Of a DNA stretch of 64,000 nt, positions 34,501 through 44,023 are shown one piece after another. A program made the translations under genes and the position numbers. Positions within the stretch are counted from its first letter, which is position 1. Every line of letters begins with the position of its first letter. The notes under the pieces were generated by a model. The model had not been told where the DNA came from. It worked only from the letters and a program-made list of their open reading frames with translations, and ran no database searches. This DNA comes from Telmatactis stephensoni. Taxonomy: Eukaryota > Cnidaria > Anthozoa > Actiniaria > Isophelliidae. Location: the NCBI GenBank assembly GCA_029948255.1, contig JALIZF010001392.1:212769-276768 (forward strand), given 5' to 3'.

Positions 34501-36976
34501 TACGCTGAATTGACTACTCCATCAGCCTCCAAACCCGCAAATTAGACCGAAAGTACGGATGGGTAGATGCAAGACACCATTCACCTTTCGGCTTGGTCTT
34601 CAAAAAAAATCACCAACGGAATTCATTGGTGAAATTGGAAAAATTCTCTTTTGTATTTACATCATCTCCTGTAGAAAGCAGTGGCCATGTTGGATGTAAA
34701 ACGTAAAGGAACAGCACTAAGAGAATTCTTTTGTTGAAGTTTATCCAAGATGGCTGCCGCACGCCACATGCAACTCAATCTCGCCGGCTTCATTTGAAAA
34801 GTGATTGCGGTAAAGCTCCTTACAACAAAGATTAAGACAAAAACAACAACAAAACAACAACAACAACAACACACACACACACAGAGACACACACAAAGAA
34901 CTCGAAAATATGCCGGTGAATTTGAGATCAGCTGCATCGTTTTCCTGAATATAACATATCAATGTAAAAAAGAATTCTCACTACACTGTACGTCCTTGTA
35001 GGTGTCACTTGGACAAAGACATGGCCTGAGTGCAATCGACGCTCAGCAGATGAACCTACTCTACCGGGGAGAATGCAGTGGTGGTGGTGGTGGTGGTGGT
35101 GGTGGTGGTGGCGGTGGTGGCGGTGGTGGCGGTGGTGGCGGTGGTGTACCTCCTCCTCCTCCTCCTCCCCCACCTCAAGGTAAGCGTTTCCCCTTAGGTC
35201 TACGACACGTTTTGCAGTCTATGACTTCGTTAATTTTGAGCACCGTTCTAGTTTTCGTACAAGTGTCACGCGCGCCGTGCTGTGACCGGGTCAGTGCCGT
35301 GATGCCTTTTAAAAAAATATTCGAAATCCCTGTCATAAACAAGCTATGTCGTACCAATACCGCTTTACCACCGTTTTGCATAATTACGCACTGCGTGGGT
35401 CAGACGTCAAAAGACTTGACTAGGAATAGACAGTAGTTATCTGAGGCGGAGTTTTCCGACGTCAATGTTGAAAATATTTGTGACTGTCTAAATATTATAA
35501 TTATACTCGCTCTATTTCCTGTCGGACCCCTGTGAAAACGGTTGTAACTCATAGATACGAGAAGTGAAAGAGCCAGGGGGCGTTTCTCGAAATAGGGGCC
35601 CACTAATTTCCTAGAAAAATTACGGGAATGTGGACGTTCCCGCAAACTTTTAAAATCACAGAAATTGAAAATAACGTGCGCTTCGAGAAACACCCGTAAA
35701 TTTTATCGGATAAGTTTAAGGGTCTTTATATTGCGTCCTAGTTCTCAGTGATATGCGATATGCCCTAGATTTAAATATTCACATATACTGTTGTCCTTGC
35801 CCAAATTATGGAATAAGAAGTTCCTGTCCTCCTCAATAAAACGCACATGGGTTCACTTACACAAGATATCCTTTCAATTGAATTGCAGTGTGTAGAGATA
35901 AGAACCCATTTTGTGCTTTCATGGGATTGCTTTGCGGTCTTCCAAACATCAAAAATGATTGTAGGAAGACATGCAGACAGTGCTAACCAGGGATCAAATT
36001 TACCATATGGTATGTATAGACACTGGTGAAAACGCATGACGCATCCTCGAAAATTCGGCGGGAATTCGTTGACGCGTTCGTATACCTCAATTTTAACCTT
36101 TATTTTATTTTATCTATATATTTTATGTACTGATGAAGACCAAAGGGCGAAACGTTTATTTAATTTTAAGGACATTTATTTCCATTCAAGAGAAAAGGAA
36201 TAATAAAAATAGCTCAATCTACAGAAATGAAGTAAAATCCCGCCAGATTCGTCTACTGGAATTTACCCACATTGAGTTCTTATTAGAGTGCTTTTCAGAG
36301 ATTTTGAATATAAACTGGCACTTGCCAATTGATAGCCTGAAAGGCATTGATAATTAACAAATTGAAGATGGTTTTGAGTTGTCTGTCCTCTTATTGACAC
36401 ACTCTTGACGTCATAAAATGTTCAAAACTCAAGTGGAATCACGAGCGCAGCGAGTGGTTTCACTGCAAAGTTTTGAACATTTTATGACGTCAAGAGTGTG
36501 TCAATAAGAGGACAGACAATGAAAAACCATCTTCAATTCGTTTTTTACAACAATTATTTGAGATAAAAGTTAAAAAATCCTTTTCAAGCGGGGCAACAGA
36601 CCGAGCGCGCGCGCTGAAACGCGTCAGCAGTGTGTCTGTCCTCTTATTGACACACTCTAATCAACCAATCAGATCGCGAGATTGGTATCAAGTGTTGTAA
36701 AAACCCTTTTTGTAGGGTAGCTAATGGGACATTTAGTTTACTGTAGTAGGGAAGTCACGTCTTAATTTGGCCTAGACTATTATTTCTTATTTAAATTGTG
36801 TTATTCGGCGAGAATTCAAAATTAAATAGGACGTTCCTTGGACCACCCATGCGCACTAAGAATATCAAGAAGCTTTTCACATGCTTCGGATTTATAACAT
36901 CTATTTTCATGTCTTTGCAGGCACTACGAGGAAGTGTTATAATTTATATCACGTGAACAAAGCAGAAATTCAATAA
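31561..36976 (+). CDS. Secreted astacin (M12A) metalloprotease with Gly/Pro-rich tail (8 exons, 300 aa)
   Basis: Exons 31561-31618, 32119-32286, 32682-32805, 33145-33236, 33518-33601, 34193-34335, 35002-35179 and 36921-36976 join in frame (903 nt). Residues 1-16 form a signal peptide ([16 protein letters not shown]). The propeptide has the inhibitory aspartate motif FEGD (28-31) and ends at a furin-like RNKR (58-61), so the mature enzyme starts at W62. The zinc site [12 protein letters not shown] (145-156) is split between exons 4 and 5. The Met-turn SVMHYG (200-205) supplies the fifth ligand, Tyr204. Four domain cysteines end at C248. After the catalytic domain come 22 glycines, a valine and nine prolines, then a 17-residue basic tail with one cysteine. 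Unlike many animal astacins it has no CUB, EGF or ShK domain that I can see. Likely role: secreted processing or digestive endopeptidase. Confidence 0.92.
31925..32052. repeat. (TTC)n array in astacin intron 1
   Basis: About 128 bp of TTC broken by TTCGATTC twice; a polypyrimidine tract ending about 70 bp before exon 2. Confidence 0.95.
32425..32500. repeat. Degenerate ATTC/GTTC tetranucleotide tract
   Basis: CATTCATTCATG and GTTCGTTCGCTCG type units in astacin intron 2. A similar tract lies at 44563-44690. Confidence 0.65.
33690..33825. repeat. Imperfect inverted repeat in astacin intron 5
   Basis: GCAATGCATTCTGGGATTGTTA pairs, with a few mismatches, with the complement of TAACAGTCCCAGAAAGCATTGC. 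Probably a decayed foldback. Confidence 0.55.
34070..34091. repeat. Poly-C run of about 20 bases
   Basis: Uninterrupted C except near the end, in astacin intron 5; its length may be unstable in assembly. Confidence 0.9.
35080..35175 (+). repeat. Coding (GGT/GGC)22 then (CCT)9 repeat
   Basis: In-frame Gly22-Val-Pro9 in astacin exon 7. The glycine codons start as pure GGT and then show a regular GGC-GGT-GGT pattern of 9 bp. Confidence 0.9.
36360..36539. mobile_element. 180-bp foldback with TTGAAGATGG ends, in last astacin intron
   Basis: About 70-bp arms containing GTCTGTCCTCTTATTGACAC and ACGTCATAAAATGTTCAAAA. The GTCTGTCCTC segment appears a third time at 36634, beside AATCAACCAATCAGATCGCG, suggesting a neighbouring relic. 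Confidence 0.82.
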
Positions 36977-36977
36977 A
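36972..36977 (+). terminator. AATAAA overlapping the astacin stop codon
   Basis: The stop TAA (36974-36976) is part of AATAAA. If used, the 3' UTR is only about 15-30 bases. I see no other AATAAA close by. Confidence 0.5.
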
Positions 36978-37296
36978 ATAGATCAAAAAATACATGATCA
37001 CTCGTACGTTTTGCTATCAAATTGAGTTGAGGAAAGGGTTGTCCATACAGTCATTTATAACAAAAGAATAGTGGTGTAAGTGTCTCTGATTTACGTTACT
37101 ACGTACCCTGAAAACATAGAATACACTCAGAATCACTAGTTTTTAAATGGTGCATCTTGTTTTTAGCACTCTTTCCCGCTAATGCTAAGAACTGACATAC
37201 TTTCATTAAGAACTAGCCATTTTGGCCAGTTGGTTCCGATAGCCCAGTTCATTCCATTTTCTGGAGTCCGCTGAGCTTCTTGACGAAAGGCGCATT

Positions 37297-37545
37297 TACG
37301 CAGGAGGGGTATAGAATGGTAAAATCCGAGCCTTCCGAGCCTGCGAGCCCCTTGTTTTAAAATCCGAGCCCGAGCCTTTGGCTAAAATGCATGCAAAATC
37401 CGAAATCCGAGCTTCCGACCCCAGCATTTGAAATTCCGAGATTCCGAGCCTAATATCTTGAAAATCCGAGCCTCCGAGCCTCTACAAAAATCAAATCCGA
37501 GCTTTGCGAGCCTCTTTATTTTTTAGACACCATTCTATACCCCTC
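37297..37545. mobile_element. Inverted-repeat element filled with CCGAGCC motifs
   Basis: AGGGGTATAGAATGGT near 37307 is matched by its complement at 37530. Between them ATCCGAGCC or TTCCGAG-like units occur about ten times, an internal structure unlike the other MITEs here. Confidence 0.65.
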
Positions 37546-37561
37546 GCAGGGTTAGCCTCCT

Positions 37562-37798
37562 TTTCAAGAATAGACTTGCTCCAAGTCTCGCTCGTTTTAA
37601 AATTATTTCTGTTGCTTGGGCTCCCTGTGGTGTAATCTGGATTTCAAATCGGGCACTTCCGGTTAGGAGAGAAAAACGAGCTCGTTTTCCTCTCAAATTA
37701 CGACACAGGAAGCCCAAGAAACGCAAAAAATAAGAAAGCCCAAGTAACGGAAAGAATCAAAGAGCGAGGCTTGGAGCAAGTCTATTTCAAGAACGACC
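37562..37798. mobile_element. Foldback with AGACTTGCTCCAAG ends
   Basis: AATAGACTTGCTCCAAGTCTC pairs with the right end, and TTGGGCTYCCTGTG pairs inside. It directly abuts the preceding element. Confidence 0.7.
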
Positions 37799-38212
37799 CA
37801 TGGAATTAAAATCGAGTTCTGTACTGTTCTTAGTCAAATCGTTTCGCTTTTCTCGCTGGTATTTTCGAATAATCTACCTTGACTCAAGGCTAACCCTGCG
37901 CCAGTGCGTCCGTTGTCTAAATTTTACAGTGGTAGGAACAAACTAGACAAAGGTCTATTCAAAAAGGAAAATACCCTCAGAGTATAGCTAACGCGTTGAT
38001 TCTTGAGTATTCTCCGCCCAAGGGGATACCTTCTTCAGGATGGAGATATAAAAAGGGCATATATATCACGAGCCGTTGAGAATATCTTCTCTCTCTGGCA
38101 TTAGAGAAACTGCTTCTGTGAAATATCAACCAAGTAAGCATAAGAAAGTGGTCATCATTAAAGCTCTTGATAAAATTCCTTGGAACTTTCTCTTCTCTAA
38201 TCACTTTAATCA

Positions 38213-41200
38213 TCAGCTACCTTCCTCTTTAGTTTCAGTTTTTCTTTTAAATTTCTTTTCTTTAATTTGCTTTTCCCATAGTCGTTTGTGTAAAATATAT
38301 AGCCGCATAGCAGCTTGGGCATCTTGTACCTGCGAGTGAAATTAAAAGACAAGTTTCAGTAATATCCTGCGTAGCAAAATTTTCTTCGTGGGCCTGCAGG
38401 AGAAAGTTGGTTTGGGATACCTGTATTAGCAAAAACAACACAGGTATCCCAAAAAGACTTTCTCAAAAATCTTGCTATGCAGACTAGGTTTTGTAACAGC
38501 ATTCGACCGTCTACATTAAAATGCTGTTTTGCTTTCGTCCAAGAAAAGTCTGGTTCAGTATAGATAGTAAAAACGGAAAAAAATACATTTTCAAATTTTA
38601 TAATACACTATACAAAATTACTCGATTCTGATTGGACGAGAGGAGTACAATTAAATCGTTAATTGTACTCTGCAGAGTACCTATTAAGTCGCTATGGCAA
38701 CGACTATCGTTAATTGAAATTTTGTATAGTGTATTATAAATAAAAAATCGCACGATCTTCTCGTACAATTCAGAATTAATAGTTACTCGTAATGTTTTGA
38801 AAACTCTCAAATAGGACTCGCCTAAAGGCTCGTCCTATTTTGAGAACTTTCAAAACATTACTCGTACCTATTAATTCCGAATTGTACTCAAGATCGTGCG
38901 ATTTCCTATACTAATCGCATTAGTGTACTGTAGTCCTTCCTTTACGTTAACAGAATATCAAAGCCAATGCATTAACTATTTATGGCACCGTCTACTTACA
39001 GAAGAATGTTCTCCTTCTTGTATCTTTGTTTGAAGTATTTCTTGGCTAAGCTTTTTCAGGGACGGAAATTTACTCTAAAAACAAACACACAAAGATAATC
39101 AGGGACAAATAACATGGCAGGTTTTTAGGTAAATTCATTATAAATCCAGCCAATTATAAAGTGATGATGACAGGGACTGAAACAATATATGATATAGATT
39201 CTTGTTGGAATGAACAAAAGAGTATATCCTCTTTGCAAAAACGTAACGGTTAAACACTTCTTTCTGTTCTTTTGTTCTCGTTAATATTGTATTGCGTTGA
39301 ATCTATTTGCCACCCTTTTTCAACTTTTGCTGAACAAACGGATGTGTACCATCCTTTGCTGTTGAAGTAAACTCATGGCAATGGATTCAATAATAAAGGA
39401 TACTATACTTATTCAATTCACGATTGTGGTTATTTGGAAAATGAACGCTATGTCTCGACTAATGATACTACTAGTCTTTTATTCCTGCTGATTTATAGTC
39501 TTTATCAGGTGATGGTGCCGTAGGGGGGAGGGGTGGGAAATGACTGTATACAGGCTACTGAAGTGGACATGAGCTCTTCTCTGTGATTGGTCAATGCTGC
39601 AGTGTTTCCTAATGGTCAGTAACAACGTCTCTAGAATCTAGAATGACCACAATCTTGAGACAATTGAATAAGTTAGTGTCCTTTATTATTTCATCCACAA
39701 CGAATATCTTGATTCAGTCTGTTTTCAATATTATATGTATTTTGTTTAAAAATTCAAAATTGTTGAAAATGGATGTTGAAACTGGCACTCCTGTTTTCAT
39801 TTGCAAGATCTTTCAACATCTCAACAATAATGAGTCATGGGTTGCACATAGTTATGTACTTATATACAATTACCTTGACTAATTTGTGAAAGGGTTTGTA
39901 TTTAGCTGTGTCCCTAATGTCCTTTTTGGGATGGTCAAGGAACAAAACCTACAAGGAAACAAATGTGAAGCACAAATTATAAACAATGTTATAAAATATT
40001 TGTGATATAACACACACTGATTGGCTAGTATATATATCAGAGGGCAGAGATTACTGAAAATGTTGAAAAATATTTTAGAAAAACAACATAAACCTATATT
40101 CTGTGTCTCTGCACTGTGATATAGGCACTGTGAAAAATATCCATCAGTAGCAATTGAAAAGGTACAGTGCAATTGATGTTCCTAAGCTTGCTTTTCTTGT
40201 GCTCTACATATTATGTTTCTGTGATTGAATGTATATCGCCTTACAGAGATGTGCATGTATTTTATATTGGTAATTACTTAACAATACAATGGCAGTGTTA
40301 AATTTCATAACATTACAACTTTAAAAGATTAGTGTCAGTGTCAGAATTATTTCTAATAAAACATTGATTTCAGTAATACACATTGAATACTTTTTAATAA
40401 CATACTTGCAAATCATTTTTGATTGCATGACCAATAAGAACCCTTCCTTTTAGTATATCAGCTACTTCTTTTTGTACAGTTTGAAAATCTGGAGCTGAAA
40501 GAAAAAGTGACACAAGAGCTGAAGTTGAGTTTTAAAAGGTTTCCAACAATTAATTCACAGGGGTTTCAATTAGATTGGAAGTAGGTGACTGCCTAAGTAT
40601 AATAGCAATCTGATCATCATGAAAGTATATCATGTAGTTTTAGTAACCCACAGTAATAGGTGACGTACATAGCATTATGCCATCAGTACATGTAGCTGGC
40701 TTCTATTGAAATCCCTACACTCACAGCTGAATAGCTTGTGCACTTACATACATACATACACTTAATTATTGTGCTCCTTAAAAAAGGCTTTTCAACTACA
40801 ATGTTAAAATCTAAAATTATCTGATGTGTCTATCCAACAAGTTTCTCTGATCAAAATATGCTCTACAATTAAAATCTATAAGATGCCATGGGTGGTGTAG
40901 TGGTTAAGCCATTCCCCTCTCACCACTGTGGTCCGGGTTCAAGTCCCGGCTCAGACGCTGGATCATATGTGAGTTGAGTTTGTTTGATGTGTTGTTCTCT
41001 CCCATGTCACAAGTTAGGGTTTTTTCTCCAGGTTCTCCGGTTTTTCGCCCATCAGCAAAAATCAACATGTGAGTGGAGTGCTGTATGTAGAGTACATCAG
41101 TAAACAAAGTTGAGTTGTTGTAAAGGTCAAGGCAAGCTAGGTGTGATTTGTTGAGATAGGCCTGTGGTTTTACAGATTTTCTAATATAAAAATTGGGCCA

Positions 41201-42799
41201 ATCTTTTGTATTTACCATTTTTGAGATCTGAAGGTCTGACTCCACTGACAACTGTCCTGTAATCAGTAACAGTTTCTTGGGGAGCAACAAACTTGTCATA
41301 TATTTTACAGCAGTGAGAATTGACAATTGAAACACGAGCAAGCATATTTCTTTTACTATCTCTACCAACACCAACAAACTCACAATCAATGGCAATCTTC
41401 TTAGTCAACCTGTTTCAGAGAAAACAAATTACTTAGTATGTGTGTTGTTATGGTGCTTGTCACTGGTCACCAAATAATGCTAATGTGACAATTATTATTA
41501 AAGTGCCCATAACCCCTAATTTGAAATATTGATGATCTGATTTCTTTATGAATTGAAAAGCTGGATGGTAAAATATTCTTGAATGAGGATGACTTTGTGT
41601 CATCCAATTATGTTTACAAAGCTTATCTCAGAATTATATGAATTTAATTGAACCCTTCAACATGGCTATTCATTTTTTTATTATCCCTCATATGATCACA
41701 GACCAAAATGATCAGACTCTACTCCTAGTCATATTACCATTATATTAATGTCAGTTTACCCTGTATATCCTCCTAATGACAAATCCTGCACAGAACCAGT
41801 TGATTGTGTTGGTGGGTCACTCAGGTTTTTGGTAGATTTAGTCACTTTAGCTCTTTCAATGTCATCTGGGTCAACATCATCAAACCAAATTTCATCTTCC
41901 ACCCTAGTGTACATTATACATTTTAAATGAACAATAAAAACACTGTAAATGCTTAAATAATTCACATAGCCTTCATCTGCAGCTTTGCTGTCAGCCTTCC
42001 AACATTTTCCCAAAGTTCTTTTCCTTTTTCTTTTCTGGTTGCTCAAAGACAGGATAGCAACAGGGTTATAATCAAAGGACTTTAAACCCTGGGTTAGTGC
42101 TAACCCACCTTCAAGCAAACAGACACCAGTTGATTTCTTATTTTCTAAAATATGCTACATCCAAATATATAATTTTTGTTACCAATTTCAGAGCTGATAC
42201 TAAAATTGATACCCTTGAAACTCTAAGCACAAATGTTTAGCAGAGCACAGGCTTTGATCAAAAGAGAGAGATCTTAATTGTTAAGGTCAAATCCCCACCC
42301 CTGATGCCCCCACTTCCCCTAGGGGTTAACTTTGATAGGTGCATAAGTCTTAATTTAACACTAACGTATTTGATGCTGCTTCGCTTTCATCATGCTTGTT
42401 CTTCATTCGTTTCTTTCTCCATTCTTTCCTCTTCAAATACTTATTTGACTTTTTCGTAGCACTCTTTTCTTTAGATAAGACCTACACAGATAAATATAGA
42501 AAATGAAGCTGATAGACAAGAGAAAAATACGTTAGTAGTTCAGGACTTTGTGGTATGCCTCTTTTACGAAGAATTCAGGATTTGAATAATAAGTTTTTCA
42601 ATGAGAAAGAGCCAAAAGTTGTGAAACTAACTTGTTTTAATGCTAGCCAGTTTGATGATATCTCTGATAAAGATTTCGGTAAATTTGGCTGCACAAGCTT
42701 CTCTTTTTTATCCCTTTTTGGTTGTGCCTTGAATCTTTTAGTTCTAGAACGTGATTTGCCGTCAGTATCATTACTTTTGTCCCTTCCTTTTCGCTTCAT
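38213..42799 (-). CDS. REXO4: REXO4-like DEDDh 3'-5' exonuclease (8 exons, 325 aa)
   Basis: Exons 42799-42632, 42481-42366, 41903-41760, 41409-41216, 40494-40406, 39948-39874, 39074-39000 and 38329-38213 (978 nt) stay in frame. The N-terminal third is lysine/arginine-rich, as expected for a nucleolar protein. The segment [12 protein letters not shown] matches the conserved REXO4 linker. Catalytic residues are D151 and E153 ([10 protein letters not shown]), D234 (GHAIKNDL), H285 (EGEHSS) and D290 (VQDAQAAM). [14 protein letters not shown] and [14 protein letters not shown] are further family blocks. REXO4 proteins trim RNA, mainly in rRNA processing. The tail after the nuclease fold is short and basic. 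An open stretch at 41966-42041 with splice-like edges was left out because it breaks phase. Confidence 0.92.
38393..38490. repeat. Hairpin (TTTGGGATACCTGT)
   Basis: TTTGGGATACCTGT pairs with ACAGGTATCCCAAA, and flanking GAGAAAGT with ACTTTCTC. It lies just upstream in plus coordinates of REXO4's last exon, inside its last intron. Confidence 0.65.
38597..38735. mobile_element. Foldback with TTATAATACACTATACAAAA ends
   Basis: About 22-bp exact ends around a core containing CGTTAATTGTACTC. It lies in the last REXO4 intron. A related end is at 56798. Confidence 0.75.
38745..38905. mobile_element. Foldback with AAATCGCACGATCTT ends
   Basis: Arms of about 75 bp (GTACAATTCRGAATTAATAG, CGTAATGTTTTGAAA) meet at AAAGGCTCGTCCTATT. 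One arm recurs at 57100-57182. Confidence 0.78.
39975..40260. mobile_element. Interspersed repeat, older copy of the 45625 family
   Basis: Shares with 45625-45935 the order TAAAATATTTG, CTGATTGGCT, TATATCAGAGG, TGTCTCTG, CTGTGATATA and TTCCTAAGCTTGCTTTTC. Inside a REXO4 intron. Confidence 0.65.
40883..41075 (+). mobile_element. tRNA-derived SINE in REXO4 intron
   Basis: The head carries a good A-box (TGGTGTAGTGGTTAAGCC) and a textbook B-box (GGGTTCAAGTCCC), the internal RNA polymerase III promoter. The tRNA-unrelated body has TTCTCCAGGTTCTCCGG. It is antisense to the host gene. A simple tRNA gene is unlikely because the acceptor stem does not pair and the SINE-like body follows. Confidence 0.75.
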
Positions 42800-43135
42800 G
42801 GTAACTACTTGGTTCAAATGGTTTAGTGTTTGTGAGACTGCGATGTCGAGACAGCGGTAGTAACACAGGAATCCCAATCTCAGTCAGGAACGTTCAAGGT
42901 ACCGGTAGGATCCATATGCATATCTCAAGATATCTGACATAAGTCTAGTCTCCTCAGCTCCTGCTCTGTTGCGCCAATTCCAACTTAAACGACAAAGTGT
43001 CTTAATGGTCTCGCGCGAGTTTTTATGGACGAATTTTTCTGTAAATCATCATATAGATTGTTTTTGAGTTGGGAACATCAAATCAATAAAGAAAATGGGG
43101 GGGGAGGGGGTCACGGTACTAGTTTCGGTGCTATG

Positions 43136-43262
43136 ATAGCTCGAAAAGAGTGAAATCTCGACTTTTCGAAAACAACAGATTTCAGAGTTTGACTTCTCGA
43201 TAGCTTGAAAAGAGTGAAATCTCGCCTTTTCGAAAACGACAGATTGCAGCGTTTGACCGCTC
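43136..43262. repeat. Two tandem 64-bp units
   Basis: GATAGCTCGAAAAGAGTGAA at 43136 and GATAGCTTGAAAAGAGTGAA at 43199 start near-identical 64-bp units, each ending in TTTGAC-YKCTC. Confidence 0.85.
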
Positions 43263-43299
43263 TAGCGTACGGTAAGTGTTTGCAAATATGCAAACTGTA

Positions 43300-43960
43300 A
43301 AAGGCTTTCAGACATGCTCAAGTGAAGAAAGTATCACGAGAGTAATATGCCTTCAATTATTTGTAGGTAAAGTTAAGTATTCGTATTTGAAAGATGAAAA
43401 TCAGTTGTACTTTAATACGTACGCATGCGAATCGGACATTGATTTTGACGATTTTTCGCGATTTTATCAAAACCTATCGACGAATTTTTTATTACTTTTT
43501 TATATATATATGTTTCAGTTTTGATAAAAATACGCCGAAAAATTAAAAAATTGGGATAGGTTGCGGTGCTAGATTTTCAGTTATAAAGCTTTGAATACTG
43601 TTACGCGGCGCCCGCCATATTGAAATATTTTAGAACACAGTCCTGAAGCCTAATCAAATTCGCTGACCAAGCTAAGAGCAACGCTGGCTCTGGGTACGAG
43701 ATTGGACTAACACCAAACTTTGGGATTTCATATAGTTCGATGTGCTTTTTGACTATTTGAGTCTTGTGTTGCCATCAGCAAAATTTAAGGGACTCGTATC
43801 CAGTCCTCACGGTATGAAAGTGGCTAATTGTACCCCTTTCGAGTGGAACATCCCCCCTGATATTTTTTATAGGAGAACCCCCCGGTCCAGAGTATTTATA
43901 TCAGAACACCTTTTTATTGCATAAAAACCGGTGAACTTGAATTCAACGAAAACAGAAGGT
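43300..43960. other. Intergenic stretch, nothing recognised
   Basis: Between the REXO4 start region and the 3' end of the next minus-strand gene. Short frames only, without splice or family support. Confidence 0.5.
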
Positions 43961-43972
43961 TTGATAATGCTC

Positions 43973-43978
43973 TTTATT
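43973..43978 (-). terminator. Polyadenylation signal of the 655-aa protein gene
   Basis: AATAAA on the minus strand, 46 bp after the stop codon at 44024. Confidence 0.65.
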
Positions 43979-44023
43979 GATATAATATTCATATCACTAT
44001 GACTGCGTTGGATTAGCTGTTTA

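Noticed and set aside
41966..42041. Basic open stretch with splice-like edges as an extra REXO4 exon
   Set aside because: 76 nt, breaks the reading phase; joining 42366 directly to 41903 is in frame and gives the expected IWFDDVDP junction.
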